Shown here in pieces: positions 1 through 10,988 of a DNA stretch of 64,000 bases. The notes beneath the pieces are model-generated. The model did no database searches, was not told where the DNA came from, and was given only the letters and a program-made list of their open reading frames with translations. The position numbers were made by a program, and so were the translations under genes. Every line of letters starts with the position of its first letter. The stretch's first letter is position 1. Source of the DNA: Nautilus pompilius (Eukaryota > Mollusca > Cephalopoda > Nautilida > Nautilidae); the NCBI GenBank assembly GCA_018389105.1, contig JACATO010001101.1, positions 310,001 through 374,000 on the forward strand, written 5' to 3'.

Positions 1-1460
1 AATAAACCAGACGTCGTCAGGAGTTGGTCAGTTTCCGTTTGCACTGCATTTCTGGGATAGTCCCCTCCCTAATTCTCGGCGGATAGGATGTTTGTTCGTT
101 TCCAGGACGGCCATTTTAAGACATCGATGTAAATCCAAGCAGCATATGACGTCGGTTATAGTCTGTCTGTACTTCTAATCGATAATTACGGCCGTTGTAA
201 CAACTTACTCCCATAGGCACTAGCCTCGGTCTGAATGGACAGTAGTAGCCTCGGAAATTATACGAACGCCACAGAGATCCTCATTCGGCACAACTATGAC
301 GCACCTGCTTCCTCTGTGGTCTTCGTGACATGAGGTAAAACGTGTAAAAAGAATGGGCAATTTCTGCTTGGCGGGAACCCCTCGAAACTAATTATACGAC
401 TAAGTTACTACAAAAGGTAAGCTTTAATGTCAACTTTTTAAATGAATTTTTCTTTTTTAAAAAAAAATGGAACTGAATCGAAACCTGACTAATTCTAAAC
501 ATTATTACATCAGATTTACATAAATTATATTTTCTTTTTGTAAAAGAAAATCTCAGGTAAAAGCGAAAATCTATCGTTTATTTCATAACAGTAAATTCAG
601 TTAAAATTCGGCCTTTACTCAGGTTTTTTTGTTTTGTTGCCCTTTTGATTACAAACAGCTCACAGGAATTTAATCGATACCTTATCTAAGAAAAACCTTT
701 TGTTCTTACCATACATAGGGGTTCGACATTCCAGTACATCTTTTTCCGAACAAACCGTTCCGTTCCCTACAAGAAACAGAACAACGTTGGATGTTGAGCA
801 TGTTTCTTATTTTAAGAAAATTACATCCAGCCAGAAACAAGAAGAATCTGAATTGAAATATTTTGCGTAGGATCGATAAAAAGTCGTCTCTGTGTGTGTG
901 GTGTGTGTGTGTGTGTGGTGTGTGTGGTAGGAAGGCAGAACCATAAGCAGCTTTTGCTGCTTCTTTAATTTCTAGAGCTGCGACACGAAAGAAGTGAAGC
1001 TCGATAAGATGACCGAACACTGCCGGGGTGGGGTGGGGTTGTGGTCATTTATAGAACGCAGGTGCATGCAGCGCCGTCAACGACGGACGATTGTTGCTAA
1101 AAGGGCAGATAATTCAGCAATTACCGCATGTTTTCTTTGCGGCAACCCCTTAACGCATTTGTTGAAGATTAAATCTATTACTAACTGGAACCAAGCTGTG
1201 ATAACTTAGATCATTTATTTATTTATTTATTAGAAAACGATGTGGCTGTATCCGAAGAGTAAGCGAATCCACCTCGAAACGTGTTTCAAAAGAAAAATTA
1301 AAATAAATGGTAACTAAATGGTAGTGCGCCTGCGCAGTTCCCATAATTCCTTGAAGTTAAGACAAACCACTTCCTCGAGTTCTCTCTCTCTCTTAAAATC
1401 GCTTATTACCAAAACGGTTTTGTTGTACCTGCTCAGACATTCGAATGGCGGTCTGCCTAC
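1..1460. other. Intron or downstream DNA of the DEG/ENaC gene
   Basis: Noncoding sequence beyond the last visible channel exon. The minus strand was read for the expected next exon (cysteine-rich thumb region and TM2) and none was recognised, so it probably lies left of the window. The stretch holds a GT-rich microsatellite at about 892-928 and a short ATTT repeat at about 1211-1232. Open frames here are short and featureless. Confidence 0.5.
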
Positions 1461-1641
1461 CTGGATCGGTAAAGGCACGGCATTCGCAGTGCTTGTAAAT
1501 GTAGGCCAGGCGGCACTCCTTCATGCACGCGCTGTAACTGTACTTCCGGTGGTACTTCAGCGTCTGGCGGAAGTCGGGAGAGTCCGTGTCCACGCAGTAA
1601 ACCTCACGGAAAGCCTTATAGGGAAACGGCAAGAATTTGTA
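1461..1641 (-). CDS. DEG/ENaC-family sodium channel, exon 4 of 4 visible
   Basis: This exon encodes about 60 residues of the extracellular domain of a degenerin/epithelial sodium channel subunit. It reads from YKFLPFPYKAFREVYC through a cysteine-rich stretch, YSACMKECRLAYIYKHCEC, that matches the family's palm/thumb cysteines. On the minus strand a CTTTCAG acceptor precedes TAC, and a G|GTAGGC donor follows the codons for TDP. The upstream exon ends in phase 0 and this exon begins in phase 0. It ends after one base of a codon, so at least one more exon with TM2 must follow outside the window. The family forms trimeric amiloride-type channels gated by peptides, acid or mechanical force; the ligand cannot be told from this fragment. 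Family assignment is firm, subfamily is not. Confidence 0.85.
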
Positions 1642-2225
1642 CTGAAAGGAATTTGGAAGAAAAAAAGAAAAAAGAAATTATTTTCTTTTTAAAAGTTGTT
1701 GTTGCGTCGGCCCCTCTCCCGGTGATAATCTGTACCTGGCGAGTCACTCAATGTTAGAAGGGGGATAATCAACAATATTTTACCTGTACCTTGTAAACGA
1801 CAGAAAACTATAGGTGTCTACTTTGTGTTGACTCTGCTGCTGCTCGGAGAACAAACAAGGTTGCTTTTTTTAAAAGAAAAAATGTTGGTCTATCTTTAAT
1901 ACCAACTTAGTCTGAGAGAAAACTATTATGCACCTGAAGCAACATCTGTGAAACTTCATTTTTTTTCCCTTAAATTTATCCTTCCTTTCTCGATTATTCT
2001 GCTGCGGAACCACAATGTGCCGTTTCAAGAGTAGACATATTTCGCGTACAAAAGTGTCATTTTCTTACCTGTCTATTGTCCTTTGTAAAATGTTTAAATT
2101 CCTGACTTTAGTACTAGCATTTTATTTAATGACACCCAGACATTAAAGGAAAAATTACTTTTGAAATTGAATAATAATAATAATTTTTTATTATTATTAT
2201 TATTATTATTATTTTATTATTATTA

Positions 2226-2262
<37 letters not shown>

Positions 2263-3352
2263 TTAGTTTGTGCATATTATAATGGATGGTTTAGAAATTG
2301 TTATTTCTTTTCAAATAAACTGCTTTTATCCGGTTTTCGAGACGATACAGATTGCTGAATAAATTTGTAAAAAATGTAATATGACCTTGGGAAATGCATA
2401 AAACATATTTCAATAAAATTATGTTATAAACAGTAAAGAAAAATAAAAGATTTATACCTGGAAGATATTAAGGAGCTGAAAGTTCATTATTGCTAACAAA
2501 CGATAAGAACTTCTTCGATTGCAATGTCAAGCAAATGTATCAATGTAATTAGATGCGAAAATTAACAGTGCTCGTAAAACTCTGGTGCCAATGAAATAAC
2601 TGTCACAGTTAACGGAAGAAGGATAAATTCAAAATGAAAACTCAGTGGGCTATAAATGGTTAACTGGCGTGTCAAGCACGAATAGCTGCCATGTGACGGC
2701 AAGTCATCATTGCAAAATGACGTCAATCGATGGCTCTTCGCAGCTTGTTTCTAGCGCCATTTCTGCAGTGACGTCAGAAAAACAAAATGGAGACCTCTGG
2801 TGCATAGAAACTGAATGTTCGGCAAAGTCGCTAAATTCTTAAACTTCAGTAAAGTTCTCCATTAATAGTGCAATGTACTGCGTAGTACTGAATGGCAGAG
2901 CAGGCGAATGATGTAGAAATTCTTTCGCTCTGTGTCGGCGGAAGAAATAAATGCTGCAGCAGGACGAAACCCCTGGAAACAAAGAATTCTCTTTCCTTTC
3001 TTAAAAAAAATATCTAATGATTTCGAGGCCGGACGTTGTTCATATTGTTTGTTTGTTTGTTTAAATTTTTCTCCACCAGGCGGAACAACAGTGATCGTTT
3101 TTTTCTCTTTAACTATTTTCTTAGGTTCTCAGACTATCCGAGGATGTGCGGCTCGTGGATTCTCACAACTACGAAGGCTTCCAGATTTTCCCCGACAAAC
3201 TTTTAGAGGAGGGATGTGATTCTCTCCGACCCAGCTGGGAATTTCGTCTCTTGTGCGGTGAAGTCGTCGTCTAAAAACCGGTAGTAAAGATGCGGCCATA
3301 TTATTTACGATGACGTAAATTAATATTAAACTACAATTGGTTTACGACTTAC
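1642..3352 (-). other. DEG/ENaC intron with (ATT)n and two TGACGTCA sites
   Basis: Noncoding DNA between two channel exons. It holds a long (ATT)n tract and two perfect TGACGTCA octamers at 2718-2725 and 2769-2776. Open frames on both strands are short. The piece at 3120-3240 was checked as a possible exon and did not join in phase or resemble the family. Confidence 0.6.
2188..2264. repeat. (ATT)n microsatellite
   Basis: Nearly pure ATT trinucleotide repeat with small interruptions (TTTT near 2213 and 2227). It lies inside an intron of the DEG/ENaC gene. Similar tracts recur at about 10415, 25376 and 31093. Confidence 0.95.
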
Positions 3353-3451
3353 CGTGATTTGTTTTATGTTGACATGGGAAGAAAACCCCGGAGAGACCAG
3401 AAATCCCTGCTTTCGCACATCCGGTTCCTCGTACGGATTGTGAAGCAAAAT
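3353..3451 (-). CDS. DEG/ENaC-family sodium channel, exon 3
   Basis: A 99-base exon (33 codons, phase 0 on both sides) with a GTTTTCAG acceptor and an ACG|GTAAGT donor on the minus strand. It encodes ILLHNPYEEPDVRKQGF followed by LVSPGF. This is the family segment in the finger/palm region: a hydrophobic strand, an 'H(N/D)P' turn, then a 'G.(L/V)(V/A)(S/A)PG' motif before the central variable region. It joins in frame to the exons on both sides, which strongly supports a single gene. The exon is too short to be found by open-frame length alone. Confidence 0.85.
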
Positions 3452-3704
3452 CTGAAAACGACAAAGTATCACAGGGACGGTTGGTTGCTAGGCTTTTTCT
3501 GGGTCTCATAAGTTATCTGCCGTTTTACGTCTATCGCGCCACCGGGGAGGTGGTGGGGAAAGATCGAACTGTCCTTCTAACGTCTGTAAATAACACACCA
3601 CTGGAACTTTGTTGTTTGTTTTATGCCCCATCCTTTCACCGTCTGTGCTCCCATTTTGCTCTTTTCTTCCAAGATATTGTTTCGTTAAATCTAAATCAGG
3701 TGGG

Positions 3705-3785
3705 GGACCCCGCATGGTGGCACAGCTGGGTGATCCGTAGCGGATGTTTACCACCGGAAGTCGAACCTCACTGGGGCTAAAACGT
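3705..3785 (+). repeat. tRNA-derived SINE-like fragment
   Basis: Contains an A-box-like stretch (GGTGGCACAGCTGGGTGATC) and a B-box-like stretch (GAAGTCGAACCTC) about 30 bases later, the internal promoter layout of a tRNA-derived SINE. No convincing cloverleaf can be drawn, so it is not called as a tRNA gene. It lies within an intron of the channel gene, on the opposite strand. Confidence 0.45.
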
Positions 3786-5021
3786 ACCGCCCTCTATTCC
3801 AAGCTGGCAACTTGTACTGCCATCACCCTTACACAGTAGCTGCCCCATCATCTCTTCGGCATGGCCATGTAAAGTTGCAACGGCCTAATTAACACCGAGA
3901 GTTCGGCGCAGGGGAGACAAGAGACATGCGGGCCAGCGTGGCAGAACACAGCTGGGGCGGACCGTCTACCATCATTATAACTTTCTCCCTAACACCTGCC
4001 CCCTACCTACACCTTTCTTCATGACCCAAAGTTCGATTATTTAATTTTGTCTCACGACGTTACACGTTCCTAGGGTCCGTCGTTTTCGAATTTTAAATAA
4101 CCACGCCGTTTAAGAAAAGCGGTAACAACGATTATGATCGTTCAAGACAACTAATTTTAAATTCCTCGCATGGAAACTTCGCTTAACATTCACTGTGTTG
4201 TAAAAGGAGGGGTCAAAGACATGGAGTCAACCGCGTTCATCCGAGACCGAAGCCTGCTTTGAACAATTGCGACATTAGACCACTAACTTTCTCCCTTGAA
4301 TAAGCAGCATCTATTACGCAGGAGCCTATTCCAGGAATTACAGAACAGAGTAAAATCAAAACAAGTGGTGCAAACCAAAGGCTGTCAGTAATTTGAATTA
4401 CAATCCACGAGTTGCATTTTATCTCTGTTTGTTATAAAAAGTAACTAATACCTTCATAAATCACAGAACCGGCCAACACTGTATACAACAAGAGACACAT
4501 CACGTGACACCTTATGTGTATCGTCCTTGTAAACAAGCCGCACCCAGCATCAATCAACGATATAGACGAGTAACACGTGAGGGATTAAATTTCGTGGAAT
4601 CATTACAGCCCGGCTGTAATAATTCTGGTTAGCTAGCTGCTGCTATTCCGTTGCGAGAAATGGTAAATAAAGAAGAGCAAAAGGAATGATATTTCTCATG
4701 TTAGTATTTGGTCGAGCCACTTTTCTGCAGCGTGAAAAGTCTCCATCCTGTTTGGCGCTGAATCAGTCGGATCTTTGCCCCTGCCCGTATCCGCATGAAA
4801 GCGTTCTTTAGTTACATCAGACTGGTAAGGTGTGGACGGATTGCTTTCAGCTGACAGGCCACAGGTGCTCGATCAGACAGAGCAAAGCTTTGGGCCTGGC
4901 AGGGAAGAAGATGTCGAGTGAAAGCAATATGCACATTTCAGTCAGATGCATTCATTTATAGGGGCTCGCTAAATCGGTATGGTAGGGCACTGTACGCATG
5001 CTATTAATTAACGACATTTAC
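3786..5021 (-). other. DEG/ENaC intron sequence
   Basis: Noncoding DNA between channel exons 2 and 3. I see no further exon with splice signals in phase, no transposase or reverse transcriptase similarity, and no long tandem repeat. Confidence 0.55.
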
Positions 5022-5571
5022 CTTCGCTCCCGCCGACATGGCCTCGTTGAAAACGTAGTCTTCCTGTATGATCCTGAAATACAGTATGAGTCCCGTCATG
5101 CTACCCGTGTGTCTGGTCTTCACCGCGCCGTACTTGTCCGCCTGGCCCGCGTCATTGAATGTGAAACAGATGCCCATGTCGGTCAGGCGAGACGTGAAGT
5201 TTTTCCTGCAACTGAACGCCCGACCTTCCCAGATGCAGAGCTTCAGTATGGATTTCGGGGATATATGCTCGAACCGCTCCTTGCTGACGGGCTGCAGAAG
5301 TTCGGCGTAGTTCGGGTCAGACCAGTTGATGGGCCTGAGTTCGCGCAGGGGTGTGAATGCCTGGTAGTATTCGCCGAGCCTGGAGAAGTTTACTTTCGTT
5401 TTGTCCACCGGGTTCAGGTTGCACACCGTGACGGCCGGAAACGCGAGCTCCTCGGTTATGCCGATGTTGATCCGGGTAAGCACGGGGTAGCTGTTGTATT
5501 CGGCGAACAGGTCAAACATGGACGTACAAAGGGCGAGGCACATGCCCAAAAGGGCCGCAGTCCATACCACC
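5022..5571 (-). CDS. DEG/ENaC-family sodium channel, exon 2 (TM1 and start of extracellular domain)
   Basis: A 550-base exon encoding TM1 and the first part of the extracellular domain. A TTTTCAG acceptor at 5572-5573 and a GAAG|GTAAAT donor bound it. The first base completes a Trp codon from exon 1, giving W-VVW, then TM1 (about TAALLGMCLALCTSMFDLF). After TM1 comes the signature FPAVTVCNLNPV, almost universal in DEG/ENaC proteins, and later IYFRIIQEDYVF-type strands ending SAGAK before the intron. The family's usual size is about 500-700 residues; about 345 are visible here. An opposite-strand open frame over 4998-5648 is the shadow of this exon. CpG is frequent, unlike in the F-box and MITD1 exons. 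Confidence 0.9.
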
Positions 5572-6390
5572 CTGAAAAGTTAGCCAGTTACTTTAATCAG
5601 TACAACGAGGCGTGGAGGGAGGGGGAGCCACCATCGCAAGTCTCATAATACACGAACCTCCTTTGTACTTTAAAAAAGTTTAATTTCGCAATTGACGTTC
5701 CTCCATTAAATATAATCCCTCTGTTCAGTCTTACACCATTACTAACCTATAATATACCGTTTAAAACTAACAAGGACAAAACCCCGAAATTCTGCGCTGA
5801 AATTTGAGCCAATTTATAACTATGTCGCTTACTGACAGGTGGCTGAACTTGTCAGTCGGGGCGCCAGGGTTACACATACACAAGAGAATCGCTAAATAAA
5901 GCAACATCAGTGTCCAGAGCACCGTCATCAGATAGATGTGGCCCTTCCCCGATAATAAGCTGAGGTCGACATTATTTAGGGAAGGGGGCGGTAATTTACT
6001 TCTGCTTATAGAGCCAAATTTGCCGAACAGAACAAAGTTTCCTGTCTTCTGTTTCGTTTCGTAATCCGCGGTGATTTTTTTCGGTTTTCCTTCTTTTCAC
6101 CACCTGAGTGAATTCCGGTTGTCGTGAAACGTTTTGACCGCAAGTCGGCGACGTTAGGCAAAATACTGGAGGAAGAGAGGTGGGAGGGGAGCGAAACGGG
6201 GTTGGACTTGTGTTCTTTTTCTCTAAATTTTGCAAGACGATTTCGTTACGTATATCGTTAAACAGGCGTCGGGTGCGGGAACTTGATCTCGCGACGCGTG
6301 TCACCGGTCTCTTACGTCATCTTGGCGCGAAGCTCATTCAGTTTTTGCTGTCAGACGGCTTTTGGGTGGTAGTGTAGTTGAAAACATATA
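5572..6390 (-). other. DEG/ENaC intron 1, unique part
   Basis: Noncoding sequence between channel exons 1 and 2 before the GA-rich tract. Short open frames on both strands have no recognisable content. Confidence 0.5.
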
Positions 6391-6393
6391 TAT

Positions 6394-6447
<54 letters not shown>

Positions 6448-6712
6448 AGATGGAGATGGAGATGGAGATGGAGAGAGATGAGATGGACCGAGAGATTCGA
6501 CTTGCTTTCGAGATCGATCTGAGATGGACGTTTCGGCGCGAGCCCTTAGAGAGAGAGCTTCTCTTAGCCTTTCGCATGGAGAGAGATTCTCTGTCCAGAG
6601 AGAGATAGACCGAGCTGGAGAGAGATAGCTCTGAGCGATTCGATGGAGAGAGAGAGAAGAGAGAGAGAGCTTTGAGATGAGATGGAGATGGAGAGAGAGG
6701 GGGGAGTTCGCG
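6391..6712. repeat. GA / GATGGA low-complexity tract
   Basis: A (GA)n run at about 6392-6446 passes into degenerate GATGGA and GAGA blocks up to about 6712, interrupted by CGAG-type words. It lies in channel intron 1. Its complement-like partner, a CT tract, lies on the other side of exon 1 at 7315-7440. Confidence 0.9.
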
Positions 6713-6917
6713 AAATAAAAGGGACCTCGAACATCAGCTGAGCCTACATTTGTTGTTTTTTTTTTAACCGCGCGTGAACCCTTCGGTGCCCAGACAAGAT
6801 TAGTCGAAACTGACCGTCTGTGCCCCCTGACGGAAATTGTTTTGACTTACGAAATGCACGAATACAGGAGAAAGAGTCTGGTGTGGGGTGGTGGGGTGGT
6901 GTGGGGTGGGTACGTAC

Positions 6918-7117
6918 CATCGGAGTCTGTACTTGGATCCGATGACGTTCTTCAGGCCGTGGAGGGTCGTGTCTTTGGTGAACTCCGTCCACAGCTGGGG
7001 GACGATTTCTCCGCCCTCGGCCGACTTTTTCCCGGAGAGTTCCCCGAGATTCTTCTGCTTTCCGACTTCGGAGACGGCTGAGTCTACAAGTGCCGGACGC
7101 AGACCGCGCTTGGCCAT
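6918..7117 (-). CDS. DEG/ENaC-family sodium channel, exon 1 (N-terminal cytoplasmic region)
   Basis: Codes for the N-terminal cytoplasmic segment, about 66 residues from ATG at 7115-7117. It ends LWTEFTKDTTLHGLKNVIG then SKYRLR plus two bases of a Trp codon at a GATG|GTACGT donor. The His-Gly pair in TTLHGL is the conserved HG gating motif found just before TM1 in this family, and the exon joins exon 2 in phase. ATG is chosen because it is the first Met of this frame; a CTTCTCACAG acceptor-like sequence about 22 bases upstream suggests a further 5' UTR exon. If that acceptor is not used, translation could begin further upstream. Residues before LWTEF are low in conservation, so the exact start is uncertain. 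Confidence 0.8.
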
Positions 7118-7314
7118 CCCGTCTCGTCTGTCGATCCTGTGAGAAGGCTGCGCCAGCCTACCCCGCCGCGCGCGCGTGGTGGTGGGTGGGGAGGAGAGGG
7201 AGGGGGAGATAACCCGAGCTCTCGGATCAATATCAGCATTTCATGGACAGAAAGACAAGAATTGTATATAAAAACTTTCTCGTTCCGAATCTCTCTCCCG
7301 CCTTCTCCATCTCA

Positions 7315-7440
7315 GCTCTCTCTCTCTCTTCTCCTCCCTCCCTCTCCATCTATCTTCTCATCTCTCTCTCTCCCTCCCTCTCCATCCTCTCTCTACTCTC
7401 CCTCCCTCTCCATCCTCATCTCTCTCTCTCTCTCCTCTCT
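7315..7440. repeat. CT-rich low-complexity tract
   Basis: Blocks of (CT)n separated by CCTCCCTCTCCATC words. This is the reverse-complement type of the GA/GATGGA tract at 6391-6712, so the two form a loose inverted repeat around channel exon 1. Open frames through it encode only Ser/Leu runs and are not genes. Confidence 0.9.
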
Positions 7441-7769
7441 CGGAGCTGGGTGCATATCGTGTTTCGTGGGAAAGCGCGTCCGAGAGCCAGGTGTGGCGAG
7501 CACCTTTGGTGATGTACAGCTCTCTGGACGCTCGGTCTCGCGCACTCCCAGTTACGAAGGTAAACAGGGAAATCTAAGATAAGATTTACACGAGTGTTTG
7601 CCGACGTCTCGGATCTTTCTCCCGGTCTCCTTAAACTATAAAAAAAAAAAAGGTGGCGGCATTCGAGGACGTTTAATAATAAATACGTTTTACTATTGTT
7701 AAAGTCACCTGACCACGGGAAAAAAACAACAAAAACTTTAATTTTAGAAATATTTTTTTTTTGCGAGTG

Positions 7770-8800
7770 TACCAAGAATTTTTGGAAAGTACACTGGGTT
7801 CCAAAAGTTTAAGCTGTATTCAGCAAATGATCAACGAATCAAAAGAAATATGGAAATTAACATAAATAATGTTAAAGGTGTAGAGGAAAAGAGAAACATA
7901 TAGAATGTGAAAATTAGAGGTTAGTCAATAGGGGATGTGCCATCTTCCTGAACGGCAGTACATGACCCACAGTGACTTTGCATGCCGCATATAACCCTAT
8001 TGAGGGGATATGTGGGCGATAACGTTCATTGTCCGATCAGAGACGTTCTTGGGCGATCTAGGAAAGGGGTAGAGCATCTCAAAGAATTCAGCTCAGGATA
8101 ACATGCTGGCCATATCTGGTCTTGTAGACATTGTTCCATCACACGTGCCCTATGTTGGCGGGCGTTCTCATTGAGGTCAAGATACCTCCCTGAAACATTT
8201 GCAGGTCTGTACGCCCACCCAACGAAGTTCTTTCTCAGGCCTTCACACGTCCACCATCCTGGTGATCTCTTTCCAGGATGTTTGTTGGTTGCTGTCGTGT
8301 TCCACGTTCTCTTCAAATGAGTACATGCCGTGTATCACCTTGAAGGCTCCAGCGCCCCTGTTTATAGCGGCGGATCAAGGCAATAATGGCCACCGTGGGT
8401 CATCTCGCATAAAAGCTTTCGTGCAGCCAGACATGGTCGAGGCTCATATCATCCCCCTCTGTGGGCGCAGAGAGATCAGCATCAAGTTGTGTCGATGTCA
8501 ACGTTCTGATTCCTTGGGCCAAAAGTTGACGCACAGCCATTGTCTTCTGGGGTTGTGACCCGAGGTTGGCCTTGAACTTCTTTCGGACAATATTCCCATA
8601 CGCTTGAAATTGTTTCTGTAGGGCGAGAAACCATAATTCTGTTCACAATTAGCCATTCCACCGCCTGGTTCTGCGACTGTCCGGCCTCTATCCTACCAAC
8701 AGCAATTCGCTTTGGAGAAGCTGCGGGTCGGCTGCCGTTTGTAACGTTGGCTTTCCAAAACAAATATCATAGCAGAGCCGAAACTTATTCGAACACGCAG
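7770..8800 (-). pseudogene. Degenerate Tc1/mariner-type transposon
   Basis: Read on the minus strand, the piece at 8482-8763 resembles the N-terminal helix-turn-helix of Tc1-like transposases: RIAVGRIEAGQSQNQAVEWL followed by GQPRVTTPEDN. The piece at 8026-8316 carries LNENARQHRARVMEQCLQDQ and then WPACYPELNSL. These match the family's 'DNARPHRARVV' block and 'WPAYSPDLNPIE' block, where the catalytic Asp residues lie. The pieces are in different frames with stops and degraded catalytic residues, so it is dead. The flanks near 7780-7810 and 8775-8800 show weak inverted similarity that may be worn terminal repeats. Tc1-like transposases cut and paste DNA at TA sites. Confidence 0.75.
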
Positions 8801-8978
8801 GTTCCTCTCGTGTCTTTATACCAGAGCCAATTCATACGCTTTTACTAGAATTTACATATTCCTTTGATATCAGAGTTTAGTTAGCGGAAGTGAAGTTTTC
8901 TGTTGAACATTTGGCGAAAAGAAACATTGAATCATTTTTAGTTTTTTGTCTTTTGAAAAGAAATAAGGAAAACGGCGA

Positions 8979-9002
8979 ATATATATATATATATATATAT
9001 AA
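8979..9002. repeat. (AT)n microsatellite
   Basis: Short alternating AT run in otherwise unremarkable noncoding DNA. Confidence 0.8.
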
Positions 9003-10413
9003 TATTCTTGCTTTTATTCTTGGTCAGTTCCTCTCTATTTTTATAATAAAATGCTTTAAAATTGGAAGTTTTCAAAAATTCTGGTTGGGTGCAGAAGAAC
9101 GAAGGGGTTTTTGTTGTTCTGGAACAGTCAACAGCTCGTGTTACAAACTTCATCGCCAGTTTTGGTACCAATCAGCCGACAAAACCCCCGTAAAGGCTGA
9201 TATGTCTTGGAGTTAGAAAGTTAACGCAGGAAATAAAGCTGTTCTGCCATCACCCAGCGGGTCTTTCGGACATATGTGTATGGGAGAAATTCTGCGGTTA
9301 AGTCCGACCGAAAAAATGATCGAAATCAGCTATTAACGATGGCACGGAAGAAGCTGGAGCAAACGATGCTATAATGGTAAAAATTCAGACTTTGGGGAGC
9401 TGTTTTACGAAAAGGAAGCAAATGTGTTTTTTTTTTTTTTTTGTCGATACCCTTACCCTGGTGGTCTGTCGTGTTGGTGGTTGGTTGGTTGGTTGGTTGT
9501 TGGTTATCTCCCGGTGTTCCAAGAGTGCCTACTCTTCTCTCGACTCTTCTGAAGGTCATCCGTAGACAGTGAAAGCCAGACAATGTGAGGGGAGTTCTTA
9601 CCAATATCAGAGAATGCTCCTACTTTCGAGGTGGACAGAAGAGAAAGCCTTGTTCGGAAGTTCCAACTCGCTCGACAACAACAACAACAGCAGAGGCAGC
9701 AGCATCAGCAGCACCTTCGACAGTCATATCGACCGTCGTATCGCCATCCGAGGTTTCCTCCGACATGCGACGTGAAGCTGTACGCTGTAGGCGAGCCAAC
9801 CTCGAAGGAGAAGCCAGCCCCGTTGACAAGAAGAGTGTTATTTAGGTGAAACCCTTTCGAGAGGTCGCTGCGGTAGACCTGCGAGTAGATGCCCGCTTAT
9901 ACCACCACAAGAGTAACAAAATACCTCCCTCCCTCCAGACGGACGGACAGACAGACAGACAGATGGGACATTTTCCCTCCCCAGTCTAGCACCAGGGGCA
10001 TTGACCAGACCCAACGTAGATGAACCTCCTCCCTAATCGTAACAAGAACTGACCCTTAATGACAGCTACCGGAACCCTTCCCGTGACCTTAGAGTGAAAC
10101 AGGAAATTGAGGAGAGTGGTAAAGAAACGTCCACATCTTCTCGAAGGATTCATTTTTATTTAAAGTATTAGGGCTCCACTAAGCCACTCACTTGTGACCG
10201 CAGCACGTAGCACAATTCTAGATGCTGAGCTATCATCACGTACTGAGCCGTAAATTGGTGTCCCCCTGTGTGAACAGACGTTCAAATGACGCACGCACAC
10301 TGCTCAGGTATTAATTACTAAATGCTGAACCAACACAAAAAACAACACAGACGTTCAGTGAGTATTACAAATTTAATTTTTATTTTAATTGTAATTTTTC
10401 TGAAGAGGAAGAC

Positions 10414-10414
<1 letters not shown>
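9003..10414. other. Noncoding DNA with short simple repeats
   Basis: Holds a GGTT repeat near 9478-9500 and a CAA/CAG run near 9673-9717, which gives overlapping Gln-rich or Val-rich open frames of about 70-85 residues on both strands at 9569-9849. These frames contain no family motif and owe their length to the repeat. A role as a 5' exon of a neighbouring gene is possible but unsupported. Confidence 0.4.
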
Positions 10415-10480
<66 letters not shown>

Positions 10481-10482
10481 TT
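10415..10482. repeat. (ATT)n microsatellite
   Basis: ATT trinucleotide repeat of roughly 20 units with one interruption. Confidence 0.95.
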
Positions 10483-10683
10483 AGTAGAACCTTGAATTTT
10501 TATTTACCCGAAAGGTATACACTCTGACTCGACCTTCAGCTGTATGATGTTAATACCCTGTCTACTCGATACGACATAATATGAGTGCCGTCTGCCCGCT
10601 GGTTTCTAAAAATCAATCGCAATGATCTTCTCCACGCGTCAAGAGGTGGTGATTCCGTGTGGAACAGTAAGTCGGGGATGCAC

Positions 10684-10720
<37 letters not shown>

Positions 10721-10988
10721 CCATCTCTCTCTCTGTACCATCATCTCTCACTCTCCCCATCACCCTCTCCATCTCTCTCTCTCTCTCTCCTCCTCTCCAT
10801 CTCTCTCTCTGTGTACCATCATCTCTCACTCTCCCCATCACCCTCTCCATCTCTCTCTCTCTCTCTCTACCATCATCTCTCACTCTCCCCATCACCCTCT
10901 CCATCTCTCTCTCTCTCCTCTCTCCATCTCTCTCTCTGTACCATCATCTCTCACTCTCCCCATCACCCTCTCCATCTCTCTCTCTCTA
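10684..10988. repeat. CT-rich minisatellite
   Basis: A (CT)n run followed by four copies of a core beginning TACCATCATCTCTCACTCTC and continuing through CCCATCACCCTCTCCATC. The cores start at about 10736, 10814, 10868 and 10939, separated by (CT)n runs of differing length. Core sequences are nearly identical, which points to recent tandem duplication. Ser/Leu open frames across it are artefacts. Confidence 0.9.

Noticed and set aside
3120..3245. Possible extra DEG/ENaC exon
   Set aside because: No frame gives a family-like sequence, and exons 3 and 4 already join in phase without it.
4998..5648. 216-codon open frame on the plus strand
   Set aside because: It is the reverse-strand shadow of DEG/ENaC exon 2, which carries clear family motifs and splice sites.
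9569..9849. Gln-rich open frames as a possible transcription-factor or channel N-terminal exon
   Set aside because: Four overlapping frames on both strands have similar length because of the CAA/CAG repeat, and none joins a neighbour in phase.
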